Below the pieces are notes generated by a model. The model was not told where the DNA came from. It did not search any database and saw only the letters and a program-made list of their open reading frames with translations. A program made the translations under genes and the position numbers. From contig JASNGC010000003.1 of NCBI GenBank assembly GCA_038659295.1, positions 124,001-188,000 on the forward strand: 64,000 nt of DNA, read 5' to 3'. The DNA is from Enterocytospora artemiae. Its lineage: Eukaryota > Microsporidia. The stretch's first letter is position 1, and each line of letters opens with the position of its first letter. Positions 1 to 9,562 of the stretch are shown one piece after another.

Positions 1-692
1 ATATATTCCTTTGTACAAAACAATTCCAAATGAGCATCACATACATCAAACTCCTCGATCAGCAATAAATTAGGGGATGACTGAGGAATTGTATTGAATG
101 TGTGATTATTACCTGTGCTTTGTATATTATCGAACACGCCATTCGCATCAGTCAAACTATTAATATCAATTCCCAGTATTTTACACTTATTCTCGTGTAT
201 GGATACTACTGTAGGTGTGTAGCTATGGATGAACTGTATTTGCGAAATATTCATGAGATGTTCAAATATATCAATTTTTGATAAATTAAAATACTTCAAT
301 TTACACCTGTTATAAACCAAACAAGTGGACTTGTAGACAATAACCTTCAAATAAATTTCATGAAGATATCTTAAGGCAATCGTATTAAAGTAGATATCAC
401 ATTGAACTAGTTTGTCTCCAAAAAGAATTATAAATTTAGTATCAGACTCTAGATTTGGAGCATTGGATGTTATATCTATATTTATGGCATCATCTTTTGA
501 AGTTTTACAAACATCATCTTCATATTTACAAATATCTCTGATTGGCTCATAAAAATACTTTTCCCTAATTAGATTGAAATTCCTATCAAATATTTTTACT
601 ATAGAATGATACACCGTCAAGATATATCTGTCGGTTAGAAGAACGTGCTTGATTGGGTTTCCAAGGATGGACTCACTATAGAGAAAACGCAT
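1..692 (-). CDS. Unrecognised protein, N-terminal 230 residues (runs off left edge)
   Basis: The minus strand is open from an ATG at 692-690 to the left edge, so the C-terminus lies outside the window. The start is chosen because a CCC run (minus strand, about 5 bases upstream of the ATG) follows a T-rich stretch, as for other genes here. The protein begins MRFLYSESILGNPIKHVLLT and alternates short hydrophobic beta-like strands (ILTVYHSIVKIFD, KFIILFGDKLVQCD) with polar loops, which suggests a beta-propeller or similar all-beta fold. I do not recognise the family. WD40-like RNA-processing or ribosome-assembly factors are possible but unproven. Confidence 0.72.
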   Translation of the reverse strand, partial: MRFLYSESILGNPIKHVLLTDRYILTVYHSIVKIFDRNFNLIREKYFYEPIRDICKYEDDVCKTSKDDAINIDITSNAPNLESDTKFIILFGDKLVQCDIYFNTIALRYLHEIYLKVIVYKSTCLVYNRCKLKYFNLSKIDIFEHLMNISQIQFIHSYTPTVVSIHENKCKILGIDINSLTDANGVFDNIQSTGNNHTFNTIPQSSPNLLLIEEFDVCDAHLELFCTKEY

Positions 693-994
693 ACGAAGGG
701 CAAGTAAAAATTAAAAAAGCAAATTTCATACTTTTTAAAAATGGGTAGTTGTGACAAATCTATACCAAAGATTATATGGGGATTGGAAATCATATGTTAA
801 GAACCAGACTCAACTTCAAATCAATAGCCGTACACAGCATATAAGTAGAATGTGTATGGATAGGTTAAAGACACAAAGAAACTTATTTGTAAAATAGTAT
901 TACCTTGCTTGTCACAAAATCTAAGTATCATGCCTGCTCCTATTTCGGAGTTGACACTTTTAAATCAACTATTAGTCCTGATGCTCAAGGGGCA
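693..994. other. Intergenic stretch
   Basis: AT-rich spacer between the divergent partial gene and the tRNA gene. It holds the promoter region of the minus-strand gene. I see no other gene or repeat in it. Confidence 0.6.
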
Positions 995-1067
995 GGTCGC
1001 ATAGCTCAATGGTTAGAGTACCGGTCTTCGGAACCGTAGGCTGCGGGTTCGAGTCCCGTTGCGATCG
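995..1067 (+). tRNA. tRNA-Arg (anticodon UCG)
   Basis: A full cloverleaf can be drawn. The acceptor stem GGTCGCA pairs with TGCGATC (one G-T), followed by discriminator G. The D arm is GCTC/GAGT around AATGGTTA. The anticodon loop is CTTCGGA, giving anticodon TCG, on a CCGGT/ACCGT stem whose outermost pair is mismatched. The T arm is GCGGG-TTCGAGT-CCCGT. The CTTCGGA loop is the usual eukaryotic tRNA-Arg(UCG) loop, which reads CGA codons. No intron and no encoded CCA are seen. Confidence 0.93.
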
Positions 1068-1173
1068 GCCATGGGAGTTGCTTTTCTTTTAAGTACTTTT
1101 CACAAGCAACATATTTGTTTTTTGTTTCATCTCATGTTATGTATTATTTGCATTCTGGTGTTTACTATTGAGT

Positions 1174-2640
1174 ATGAGTGATCTACTATTCAAAGAACAG
1201 GTTGACTTTATTCTTTCAAAAGGTTCTGGAATCAAATGCATACTTTTCGATTCTAAAGACTCGAGACAAATAATAAACAATGTTATTCCATATTCTGCGC
1301 TTCTGGACAATGACTATTTCTACTTCGACTATTTATCAAACAAGAAGCGCACGAGACTCAACATTTTCTGCATCGTAATCATTGCAGATTCCAATCTCAA
1401 ACTACTCATCGAAGAGTTAGTAGATCCATTCTACTCTAACTACATCATTTTATTTCGGAATGTAATAGATCCATTTGTCCTTGAGATATTAGCAGGTGCC
1501 GATAGAAATGGTGTGATTCGAGAAATCCATGAAATTAATTTAAGTGTAATCAAAGAGGATGACTATTTGTATAGAGGGAGTATGGAAGATCTATTATCAG
1601 TTTTAAACACTCTTGAAATACAGCCTACAATCCATATTCAAACACCTCCAAAATTTCAAAACAACTCCAAAATTCAGCCAGTTACCGATAAAACTCTTTC
1701 CACCAGTGCCAATTCTATTTTCTTAAAAACTATGGATTTTAAAAAATCTGGAAACCTGCTAATTTTGGATAGGAATTTCGATCTAATTACCCCTCTTCTA
1801 TGTGATTGGTTCTATCAGTCTGCAATTCACCAGATCAATGAATATGATAACTCAATCTGCACTCTACCAAGCAACTCAGCCAAAAAGACTCCAAACCCAA
1901 CTTCTTCTTTTAATTTATCAGATTATTTTTTCAAAACCAACAAATTCGAAAATCTACAGAATGTTGGAGTGAATTTAAAGAGCATTGTAAAAGAATTAGA
2001 AATGAAAAAACTAAGCATATCAAAGTGCCAATTTGATGATATTGAAGGTGCTACGGAATATTCAAAAATGGTTGAGGTACATCTGAATATTTATACCCGC
2101 ACGATAGATGAGTGTATGAGGAATCAAGAGGTCAGTGAAAAGGAGATATCGATCTTAAAGAGCGATAGTCCGTTTAGTTTAAATGGTAACAGTGGAACTG
2201 ATATTACTTTGGCCAATAATAGTCTAATACCAAACTTGAAACTACAGATCATCAGAGGACTGAAGATAAACAATTTCGATGGAATCCAGGAGGAGTATTC
2301 GAAATATGTGGAAAGGTTTAAAGAGATCTACAAGCCTATTAACTTTCCATACAAGTACAGCTTTAACAATGATTCGGAGCTACTTTCATATGAATCTCCA
2401 TTAAAAAAAATTCTAAGACATTTTGTGCGTAACAAACTAAATAGTTCGGCTTTTAGAACAATAAAGGAATCCACTGAGAAGAACCACAGCTACTATCTTA
2501 TATATATAAATGGAGGGGTGACATATCGCGAATATAGAGATGTAATAAGGCAAGCCGAGGAATTAAATGTAAGGGTATATTTGATTTCCGACAAGCTCAT
2601 AAAATATAAAACAATACTTGATTCCATAATCAACCAATAA
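1174..2640 (+). CDS. VPS45: Sec1/Munc18 (SM) family protein, Vps45-like
   Basis: SM proteins clasp SNAREs and drive membrane fusion; Vps45 acts in Golgi/endosome transport. The N-terminal domain has the Vps45 pattern of a GIKCILFD strand, a strand after EELVDP (YSNYIILF) and LAGADRNGV. The hallmark LLILDRNFDLITPL lies near residue 200, and the C-terminal strand YYLIYINGGVTYRE near residue 450 matches the family's GG(T)TYEE motif. At 489 aa it is shorter than typical members (about 550-600). The start is the first ATG; an upstream in-frame TTG is discarded. SM family membership is firm, the Vps45 subgroup less so (Sly1 or Sec1 possible). Confidence 0.82.
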   Translation: MSDLLFKEQVDFILSKGSGIKCILFDSKDSRQIINNVIPYSALLDNDYFYFDYLSNKKRTRLNIFCIVIIADSNLKLLIEELVDPFYSNYIILFRNVIDPFVLEILAGADRNGVIREIHEINLSVIKEDDYLYRGSMEDLLSVLNTLEIQPTIHIQTPPKFQNNSKIQPVTDKTLSTSANSIFLKTMDFKKSGNLLILDRNFDLITPLLCDWFYQSAIHQINEYDNSICTLPSNSAKKTPNPTSSFNLSDYFFKTNKFENLQNVGVNLKSIVKELEMKKLSISKCQFDDIEGATEYSKMVEVHLNIYTRTIDECMRNQEVSEKEISILKSDSPFSLNGNSGTDITLANNSLIPNLKLQIIRGLKINNFDGIQEEYSKYVERFKEIYKPINFPYKYSFNNDSELLSYESPLKKILRHFVRNKLNSSAFRTIKESTEKNHSYYLIYINGGVTYREYRDVIRQAEELNVRVYLISDKLIKYKTILDSIINQ

Positions 2641-2768
2641 ATCTATTAGTGAGCATCCATGAAAAAGTCTCTGCCATTTATGAAGAAGAAAAAACCTCCT
2701 TTATTTGCAAGAGCTGAATTATTTCTTAAGATGAATTTTGTTTTTTAAAAGTTTTAAGAAGCCTTTTA

Positions 2769-2771
2769 CCC
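2769..2771 (+). promoter_or_regulatory. CCC start-proximal motif of the Pcc1 gene
   Basis: CCC sits immediately before the ATG at 2772 after a TTTTA stretch, the pattern repeated at many starts in this window. It fixes the start of a very short gene. Confidence 0.6.
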
Positions 2772-2999
2772 ATGCAAACAGCTACTTTTGTATTAGACTG
2801 TCCCGATCCAGAAATCATTTTGCAAGCAATTCAATTTAATGATCATGGGAATGTTAGTTACAAGTTGGATGGGAGTAAGATAGCTTTAACCTTTACATCA
2901 CCCACCATAAAGAACCTAATCAAGGCAACCTATTCTGTTATCAGCAAAACCCAGCTTTCCATTGATACAATAAAATGGTTTGGTAAAAATAAAATGTAA
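2772..2999 (+). CDS. PCC1: KEOPS complex subunit Pcc1
   Basis: A 75-residue protein of the Pcc1/LAGE3 family, which dimerises in the KEOPS complex and supports the t6A modification of ANN-decoding tRNAs. The sequence shows the family plan: an N-terminal strand (TATFVLDCPD), a helix (PEIILQAIQF), a strand pair with VSYKLDGSKIALTFTS, then a helix ending in an I-D-T-I-K-W strand. The length matches the family (75-100 aa). CCC directly abuts the ATG. Family assignment rests on pattern, since the protein is short. Confidence 0.78.
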   Translation: MQTATFVLDCPDPEIILQAIQFNDHGNVSYKLDGSKIALTFTSPTIKNLIKATYSVISKTQLSIDTIKWFGKNKM

Positions 3000-3357
3000 A
3001 ATTGAAAATGTTGGGTATTGTACTGTGCTATAATGTTTTCTCCATTCGGATTTTTCCTTGGATACTGCATATGCCACAAGTGATGTTACCAATAATAGTT
3101 TATTAATTATTAAATTTTATAGGATTTTTCCAAAGTTTGTCTAAATATTCTGGTTGAATAACAAATATCTAATAATTCTTGGCTAGGGCCTTTTGACATG
3201 CATGTTCTTCACACTCTTTTTGATTTCCATCTAATCACACCCTAGATTTATATTATAGATCAAACAAGCCTGGCAAGCAGATTAACTATATGTCTCGACC
3301 TCATGAGCGAATTACATTCTTAAATTAGAAGTAAATTTTTTGGAAAAGTTAGCCCAT
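3000..3357. other. Intergenic stretch
   Basis: AT-rich spacer between two plus-strand genes. No ORF, RNA or repeat is recognisable. The last bases hold the CCC motif (3353-3355) of the next gene. Confidence 0.6.
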
Positions 3358-4104
3358 ATGGATATCCTTCAAAAGGCTTTAAAAAATCTCAAATCCTGCA
3401 GCATCGAAAACGGCATAGTTGTTGTTGATGGATATCAATATCCTGCTTCCAAGATGATCAAGTTCGAAACTACAGAAAATAAGGAGTATACTCTAGACGT
3501 AATTATGACATACCTGTTGGATATTAGGATGCCCCATCACAAGTATGTGGAGGTATGTACTAATAGAAATATCAAGCCGGTAACGCTATCTGATAAGCCA
3601 AAAATATTCGAGGAAATCAGGGGTTATACTCCAAAAAAATCCAATGGTTTCTTCATCTATCCTGTGTACACATTTGCTAGAAGGTACGAAATCCCAGTAG
3701 TTTCCGATGAAGTTTTTATACTTTTACCAAATTCTATAATGGCTAAAATAGACATGTCGAATGTTGTTGAATTATTGCAGCATAATACCCTAAAACCATC
3801 AGAAGGATGTCTGTTTGTGAGTCAAGAGGAATCATTTGAACACTGTGGAATTAAGTTTAAAGTCTTTAACAATACTAGTAGGTTTACGCAGGAAGACTGG
3901 GAAAAAGTTAAAGTTGTGTTTTTGGATAATCTCGTTGATCAGATTAAGGATTGGGGCTACGATATTGCCAAGCTGAGCCAGAATGTAGTATTCTTATCGG
4001 TAGAGCCACAAAATATAAACTGTTTTAGACTGGTTTTGGAAGATGATAAATTAAAAAATTATAACGATATGTGGATTAAAATTTTAGGACGTATAAATAA
4101 ATAG
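3358..4104 (+). CDS. CDC73: Paf1 complex subunit Cdc73, C-terminal Ras-like domain type
   Basis: Cdc73 (parafibromin) is part of the Paf1 complex on elongating RNA polymerase II. The C-terminal half has the characteristic order: a strand VFILLPNS, then NVVELLQHN, a strand with FKVFNNTSRF, then TQEDWEKVKVVFLDN followed by QIKDWGYD. These correspond to the family's LTKEDWDRVVAVF and WQFKGW blocks. The N-terminal part is short (248 aa total versus about 390-530). The start is ATG 3358, two bases after a CCC run; an in-frame TTG upstream is rejected. The other Paf1 subunits are not in this window. Confidence 0.75.
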   Translation: MDILQKALKNLKSCSIENGIVVVDGYQYPASKMIKFETTENKEYTLDVIMTYLLDIRMPHHKYVEVCTNRNIKPVTLSDKPKIFEEIRGYTPKKSNGFFIYPVYTFARRYEIPVVSDEVFILLPNSIMAKIDMSNVVELLQHNTLKPSEGCLFVSQEESFEHCGIKFKVFNNTSRFTQEDWEKVKVVFLDNLVDQIKDWGYDIAKLSQNVVFLSVEPQNINCFRLVLEDDKLKNYNDMWIKILGRINK

Positions 4105-4353
4105 AGCTAAGGGCAAATTGCATAATATGAACACATCAGAATTGGTGTTTGAATAAACTTCATATCTAAAATTTATTTAAATTGAAAAATGAATAGCTAG
4201 GAAATTTATTTTTCAATTTGCAGTGAGATGTATTCTTTGGGGTTTTCACACAGATATTAACTTCACCAATAATATGGCTCTAAAATGTGATTGGAATCAC
4301 AAACAAACCGTTTCATAAATATTATTCATTTGACAAAATATTTTACGGTAAAT

Positions 4354-4941
4354 ATGGAAGGACCTAGGAGAGATTTAAGTGTAAATGTTTCGAAGATAAA
4401 AGGATCACTTGGAACCGTGAAAGACCATATAATGCTAGTATTAACATTTGGCAAGTTGCCTATAAGTGATCTAGAAATCAGCACAATGCATTGCTTATGC
4501 TTGGCTATTATATACTCGCTTGCATCCTATGGGGCTTATCTAGTTGTACATATTATGGGACTAAAGATTATAAAACTGATTTTGAAGGTACTTTTTCCGG
4601 TTTATCCTCTCGTGTTTTGTCTAGTTTTCGCTTTGTATGCATTTATAGGTGGTAATGTATATGGTAACCTATTAAACGATTACAGATTTGCTAACTACTA
4701 TATAGTTTTCCTGGGTGGTGCATATATCCCGCTGGCCGTATTGCTTTCTGCCTTGAGCCACAGCTTGATATGGCCTCTGTTCATATGTGCTGGAATAGCA
4801 TCAGAGATGTTTATTAGAGATAGTTTAATGGCTGGGAGGACATGGGAAAACCCATCGGACAGAAATTATTTTTACGTTGTATCAATTCTAATGAATGTTG
4901 GTGTGTATGGGCTAATTCTGCCATATATATTTCTAGATTAA
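4354..4941 (+). CDS. Multi-pass membrane protein, family uncertain
   Basis: A 195-residue protein with an approximately 45-residue polar N-terminus and four or five hydrophobic segments (around CLAIIYSLASYGAYLVV, VLFPVYPLVFCLVFALYAFI, YYIVFLGGAYIPLAVLL, WPLFICAGIA and the C-terminal VSILMNVGVYGLILPYIFL). The layout of a cytosolic N-terminus followed by clustered membrane spans resembles small Yip1/Yif1-type secretory proteins, but I see no diagnostic motif. The start is the first ATG (4354); the frame extends upstream only to a TTG. Confidence 0.68.
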   Translation: MEGPRRDLSVNVSKIKGSLGTVKDHIMLVLTFGKLPISDLEISTMHCLCLAIIYSLASYGAYLVVHIMGLKIIKLILKVLFPVYPLVFCLVFALYAFIGGNVYGNLLNDYRFANYYIVFLGGAYIPLAVLLSALSHSLIWPLFICAGIASEMFIRDSLMAGRTWENPSDRNYFYVVSILMNVGVYGLILPYIFLD

Positions 4942-5069
4942 GACTCTAATAAATAATCGTAGTTAAACATCTCACTGGCTTTTAAAGATAAGATTTATTT
5001 CGATATTGAATAAGACTATGTTTAATCATCCAAAATAGTGGAAGTATGGTATCCGATGGGCTAGTTACC

Positions 5070-6203
5070 TTATTCTAGTTTAAGCATATCAAGAGCCTTT
5101 CCCAGGGCCCAAGATAAATCAATTCCTTGGATTTTCTGAACGACATATATTCTATCATTAGAATTGATTCCTAAAGAGTTTAAAAATGATATAGCATACA
5201 GAAACTCTCTGCACGAATGATCCATACAGGCATCAACAGTCGTATTATTGTCACAGAACTTTTGTTTTTGTTTCAAAAGTTCTTCATAAGTGGCTTCGCT
5301 GATATCTCCAAATAAATCATGGTAAAATGATAGTAAATAGACAGACACATTCTGCTCTACATACTCAGATGAATCTCTGATAAATAAATGACTTCCCCCA
5401 ACATTAAATTTTATTTTACTATACTTGTCATAGCGATTTTTGATATTATTTGATTGAATCAGTGGAATTGGACCATGGGCAGTTTGTTCTACTTGGCTAA
5501 CCTGATGAGACATTTTTCTACAATATTCAATATCCTTGCTTGATACCATTCCTTTGCCAACAGATTTCAGCCTTATAACATTATTCAATTTGGTTACCAC
5601 CTGTGTAGATTTTCCACCCATATCGATTATTTTATACTCTTCCATTCCTGGTTTCAAATATTCAAAGGCCTTTAAAATCCCAAAAGCTTCCTCTCTACTG
5701 CTTAGGATCCTTGCTTCCTTCAGATTAAACTTTTGAAGTGAATGCCTAACCTCTCGAATAATTTCATCACCTCTGTCTGAATTTCTCATTCCAGCTGTTC
5801 CATAAAATGCTAATTGATCATTTATGCCTAGCTCTGAGACATCAAGCAAGCATTTTATGGTATTCTGAATCTGACGACCATCGAATTTATCTATTCCACC
5901 ACTTTCAACAGATGAGAGGGCCTGAGAGTTGTTTTGTTCTATATTCAGGGCCCATTCCCCATTCGTAGGAGTCATATGTAATTGTAGACTGGATAAAGAG
6001 TTCTTGGAGTAGTTTCCCTCATTTGTAGAAGACTTTTCACTAAATTTGCAAGTATTCCTGAAATCTATATGTTCAGATCTGTAATTATTATGGCTTACAA
6101 GCTTTAGACCTTCAAAATCATACACATTCAGACGTGTACCTGTTGATCCAGCATCAAATATGCCAATTTTTATAGAATATATCATTTGAAATACCAGTAA
6201 CAT
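5070..6203 (-). CDS. Secretory GDA1/CD39 nucleoside phosphatase (apyrase)
   Basis: Apyrases hydrolyse nucleoside tri/diphosphates in the Golgi lumen or outside the cell. The conserved regions are present in order: ACR1 DAGSTGTRLNVY (about residues 17-28), ACR2 FYGTAGMRN, ACR3 with the catalytic Glu in LSSREEAFG, and ACR4 DMGGKSTQVV. A short hydrophobic N-terminus (MLLVFQMIYSIKIG) can act as a signal peptide. There is no C-terminal membrane span, so the protein is probably luminal or secreted. At 377 aa it is slightly short. The start lacks a CCC motif; an alternative ATG lies six codons downstream. Confidence 0.88.
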   Translation of the reverse strand: MLLVFQMIYSIKIGIFDAGSTGTRLNVYDFEGLKLVSHNNYRSEHIDFRNTCKFSEKSSTNEGNYSKNSLSSLQLHMTPTNGEWALNIEQNNSQALSSVESGGIDKFDGRQIQNTIKCLLDVSELGINDQLAFYGTAGMRNSDRGDEIIREVRHSLQKFNLKEARILSSREEAFGILKAFEYLKPGMEEYKIIDMGGKSTQVVTKLNNVIRLKSVGKGMVSSKDIEYCRKMSHQVSQVEQTAHGPIPLIQSNNIKNRYDKYSKIKFNVGGSHLFIRDSSEYVEQNVSVYLLSFYHDLFGDISEATYEELLKQKQKFCDNNTTVDACMDHSCREFLYAISFLNSLGINSNDRIYVVQKIQGIDLSWALGKALDMLKLE

Positions 6204-6722
6204 TTGTTTTCGTGTTTTATATTCTTCAAAACAGTAATTCTAGTGCAGGAAAACATTCGGTATTTATTTACATTGCGTGATATAGATGTATCAACGTGAT
6301 AGCCTATTTCTGAACACATCATTTTTGGATTTTGTTACCCAATGTAGTAACAGCAATCAAGTGAATAATTTTTATTATATGGAGAATATACTCGCAAATG
6401 GATGGTTATACCTTGCTTATATGTGGTGGTTATACTTGTATTAGAGCCCCAGATCTAATTATACCTGCTCAGCGAACTACAATTGTTGATAACTTAACTT
6501 TCATTTTCCTCTGAAAATTTTTAATATAAATTTATTAAAATAGTGAGGCTAAAATTAGATACAATAACTATGGTCTCAGACATTCCGCTCTGAACATTAT
6601 ATAATGGTGAATATTAAAAGAGGACATCTTCATACAATATTACTTTATGGAGTGTATATATATTATTACTTATTCCATGGTAATTATATTCATATTATTT
6701 TTTGTTTTTTAACCGACCCTAA
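6204..6722. other. Intergenic stretch between divergent genes
   Basis: AT-rich region serving as the shared upstream region of the apyrase and formin genes. I see no gene in it. A CCC motif at 6717-6719 precedes the formin start. Confidence 0.6.
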
Positions 6723-8876
6723 ATGAATCAATCAGATACAACAATTAAAAGATGTATCGAAAGGATTGCAGCTACTATAATCAATTACTCTGAAAAGGAT
6801 AGCATTGCAAAAATAATCGATCTTCTTTCTATTTTGAAGAGTAGAAGATCTCTCCTGAATCTTTTGTTTTTGAAAATGGCCTTGATAAGAGTTTCGAAAA
6901 AAAAGGCAATTTCTATTTTTGAGGAGTTTGATGGGATTAGAATACTAGAGTCCACGTCTTCGTCCTTAAACGGTGATTTTCTAAATATATTGTTGGAAAT
7001 ATTCGTATACCTAGATTTTAAAAGGCCGATTTTGATATCTATTTTGAATAGCTACTCCCTAATAGAACCGTCAATTTTTTATAAATATCTTAATAACTCG
7101 TGTGGTTTGTATGCATTGTTCGAGACAGGAGGGAATCAGAGCACATATTTTAAAACAGTTCTGGCGGGAATATTATCTCTGGAAGCCATAGGCAATGAGT
7201 TGGATTTTGTTTTTAATATTTCTAGGGATTCCCGATTTAATCCAAAGGAAATTGATATTACAGGGGTTAAGGAGAAATTTAAGAGTCAGGTTTACTATGA
7301 AAAATTGGCTAGCTTCCTATCCAATAGTGGAAAATTAAGCTATGATACAGAACTACCCGTAGGAGCAGCACACAGTTTGTTAGAACAACCACACCATCAA
7401 AACACAGATATCATCACAGATCATATTAATGGCAATTCATCTCAACAAGCAAGATGTAATGATTCTGGTCAGGTTGAATATATATCTGATACAGAACTTT
7501 TCAAAAAAATGAAAACCGAGTTGGACGATCTAAAGGAAGAGAGTATAGTCAAGTCTGCAGAGTTAAAGAAATTGACCAGCTCTCTGGAATCTGAGAAAGC
7601 ATTGAGTAACAAGTTGATGGTAAAAATAGATAGTTTGGAAAAGCTGAATCAAATTTTATCTGATAAAGTAAAGAAATGCGAGAAAAAGACGATTTTAACG
7701 GATAATGAGGACAAATCAGCAGCTTCAGGAATGGCTATTGTGGAGCAATTACAAAGTATTTCTTTAAAGAATAATGAGATGGAGAAGGATATTAAGGCTG
7801 TGGCCAAGCCCCCATCTGAAAATGAAGAGTCGACTGGCATTAAGAAATCGGATGAAATTGATCCAAAAAAGAAGGATGCCCCTAAAGCTAAGACCGGTAG
7901 ATTTGCAAAAAAATCTGCAGTAAAGTCTAAGTTGGAAACAAAGAAAACATATTGTGGATTGAGATGGAAGAAACTTCCAAAAGCAAAAAATAGCATTTTC
8001 AACGAAATTAACATCCATGATGCAGAGGCTATTTTTGAACTAGAAGAATTTAAATACTTCGAGACAAAACAAAACAAGATTGATCCAGAAAAGAAGATTA
8101 TTAAGGATGAAATCAAGGTTGTTGAATATATGGATCCAAAGAAAAGTTATGCCCTAAATATTGCTCTTGGCAGAGTCAAAACCCCAAATAAGGAACTTTA
8201 TGAGTCAATTATCAATAGGGAATATACAAATGAAAATGTTATAAAACAACTTCTTTTGTACCTGCCTACATCGCAGGAACTGGAAAGTGTAAAAGGTGGA
8301 GACATATCAACCTTCAGTAGGGCTGAGCAGTTCATCTACGAAATTGAGGACTTAGAGTTACTAGAAAATTCTCTTTATGCCTTGAAATTCACTCAGCTGT
8401 ATACAATGAGAAATTATCAGAAAATAATCTCTGAGAATATAGAAATCTTTCAAAATATTTTGAACTCTGTTAAGCTAAGAAATTTCTTTGCTTGCTGTTT
8501 GGTCATTGGAAACCAACTTAACATAAACACCTTCAATGGCAAGGCTGATGCTTTTGATTTTAATTCCCTGGATGGATTTAAAACAAAGCCTGTTAGGGAG
8601 CTGGTAAATCGAAAATTAAAAATTGAAGCTTTGAGAGAGGAGCTTGGAAATTTGGAGATGGAAATTCCAATTGATGCAATTATTCATGAAATTAGAGAAA
8701 TTAGAGCATTTCATAGGCCAGGAGTTGTAGATCCGGATGAATATCATAAGCTATGTAGTGATTTTGAGCAGATGTTGCTGCTCCATCAAACTGTTCAAAA
8801 ATATTTAAATGTTGAAAATGACGATAGTTTTATTATAAAATTAATAGATATAATGGATTATTTTCAAAGCAACTAG
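6723..8876 (+). CDS. Formin (FH2 domain actin nucleator) lacking a polyproline FH1
   Basis: Formins nucleate and processively elongate actin filaments. The C-terminal 300 residues are an FH2 domain: the lasso start YCGLRWKKLP near residue 410, then MDPKKSYALNIALGR (family LDPKRAQNIAILL), LLLYLPTSQEL, a post-region FSRAEQFIYEI, LRNFFACCLVIGNQLN and the GFKTKPVREL block. The N-terminal 230 residues are helical and could be a reduced GBD/FH3, followed by a coiled coil (about 260-315). The linker before FH2 is Lys-rich and has no proline runs, so no FH1 profilin-binding region is visible. CCC precedes the ATG. Confidence 0.88.
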   Translation: MNQSDTTIKRCIERIAATIINYSEKDSIAKIIDLLSILKSRRSLLNLLFLKMALIRVSKKKAISIFEEFDGIRILESTSSSLNGDFLNILLEIFVYLDFKRPILISILNSYSLIEPSIFYKYLNNSCGLYALFETGGNQSTYFKTVLAGILSLEAIGNELDFVFNISRDSRFNPKEIDITGVKEKFKSQVYYEKLASFLSNSGKLSYDTELPVGAAHSLLEQPHHQNTDIITDHINGNSSQQARCNDSGQVEYISDTELFKKMKTELDDLKEESIVKSAELKKLTSSLESEKALSNKLMVKIDSLEKLNQILSDKVKKCEKKTILTDNEDKSAASGMAIVEQLQSISLKNNEMEKDIKAVAKPPSENEESTGIKKSDEIDPKKKDAPKAKTGRFAKKSAVKSKLETKKTYCGLRWKKLPKAKNSIFNEINIHDAEAIFELEEFKYFETKQNKIDPEKKIIKDEIKVVEYMDPKKSYALNIALGRVKTPNKELYESIINREYTNENVIKQLLLYLPTSQELESVKGGDISTFSRAEQFIYEIEDLELLENSLYALKFTQLYTMRNYQKIISENIEIFQNILNSVKLRNFFACCLVIGNQLNINTFNGKADAFDFNSLDGFKTKPVRELVNRKLKIEALREELGNLEMEIPIDAIIHEIREIRAFHRPGVVDPDEYHKLCSDFEQMLLLHQTVQKYLNVENDDSFIIKLIDIMDYFQSN

Positions 8877-8909
8877 AAAAATCCGTTTCTGGATCATGGG
8901 TACCCTTAA

Positions 8910-9029
8910 CTAAGTTGACCGATAGCCCAAGCCCTCAATAATATTCTGATCATGCTCTTTAGAGTATTCATCAAGTGACCACTTCAAAACATCGTAGAAT
9001 TTCCCTATTTCCATTCCAGTATTTTCCAT
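8910..9029 (-). CDS. Candidate 39-residue small protein
   Basis: A short minus-strand ORF beginning MENTGMEIGKFYDVLKWSLD lies wholly in the gap between the formin stop and the start of the EF-hand-like gene. Its composition looks protein-like (amphipathic helix, aromatic and acidic residues), unlike random AT-rich shadows, and it begins 20 bases downstream, on the minus strand, of the opposed gene's CCCCC run (GGGGG on this strand). The frame remains open upstream into the opposed gene, so the true start is uncertain. I do not recognise the family. Confidence 0.35.
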   Translation of the reverse strand: MENTGMEIGKFYDVLKWSLDEYSKEHDQNIIEGLGYRST

Positions 9030-9049
9030 AAATATTTGTTTTTTCCCCC

Positions 9050-9448
9050 ATGAAAGCTCCTTGTGATTTTTCTGAATATCCACAGAGCGAATTTGAAACT
9101 GAGGAGTTTTGGTCCAAGCTGTATGCCAAATTCCAATCAATCGAGCACAGCGATGATTATGAAAAGATTGTTTCACTGGGGTTTATTCCCGCCACAAAGA
9201 CAGTGAAGATTATGAACTTGAAGGAGTTTTGTGAGATAGCAAGGGCATCTACATATATTTCAGTTAATATGGTGAAATCCATCTATGGTAATTACATAGA
9301 AATGAGAGACTTGGAACATTTACTGAAGATGGCGCCACAAGTCATAAAACCCGAGGAGCTTGATGAGGCATTGCTTCTGATTCCCACAGATGAGAGAGGA
9401 GGCCTTGACAGCAAAGAGCTTATCAAGTTTTTATACAGCTGCAAATAA
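9050..9448 (+). CDS. EF-hand-like small protein (calmodulin/light-chain type)
   Basis: A 132-residue protein whose start is fixed by a CCCCC run directly before the ATG. The C-terminal region (PTDERGGLDSKELIKFL) follows the spacing of an EF-hand: a glycine in mid-loop, a hydrophobic residue and an acidic residue closing the loop. Most calcium ligands are missing, so it probably does not bind calcium. Size and layout are like calmodulin-type light chains. It follows the formin gene. The exact family is uncertain. Confidence 0.75.
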   Translation: MKAPCDFSEYPQSEFETEEFWSKLYAKFQSIEHSDDYEKIVSLGFIPATKTVKIMNLKEFCEIARASTYISVNMVKSIYGNYIEMRDLEHLLKMAPQVIKPEELDEALLLIPTDERGGLDSKELIKFLYSCK

Positions 9449-9562
9449 ATACAAAAAGTGATAAATGTATTATTTCTTTTTAAAGATTGATCTATCAAGT
9501 TTATAAAAATAACAATGCCCCAGCATGATGATATGAGCCGGTAAAAGGAGTACTTAAGGAAT

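Noticed and set aside
7649..8116. 155-residue minus ORF inside the formin gene
   Set aside because: Antisense shadow of a Lys/Glu-rich coding stretch.
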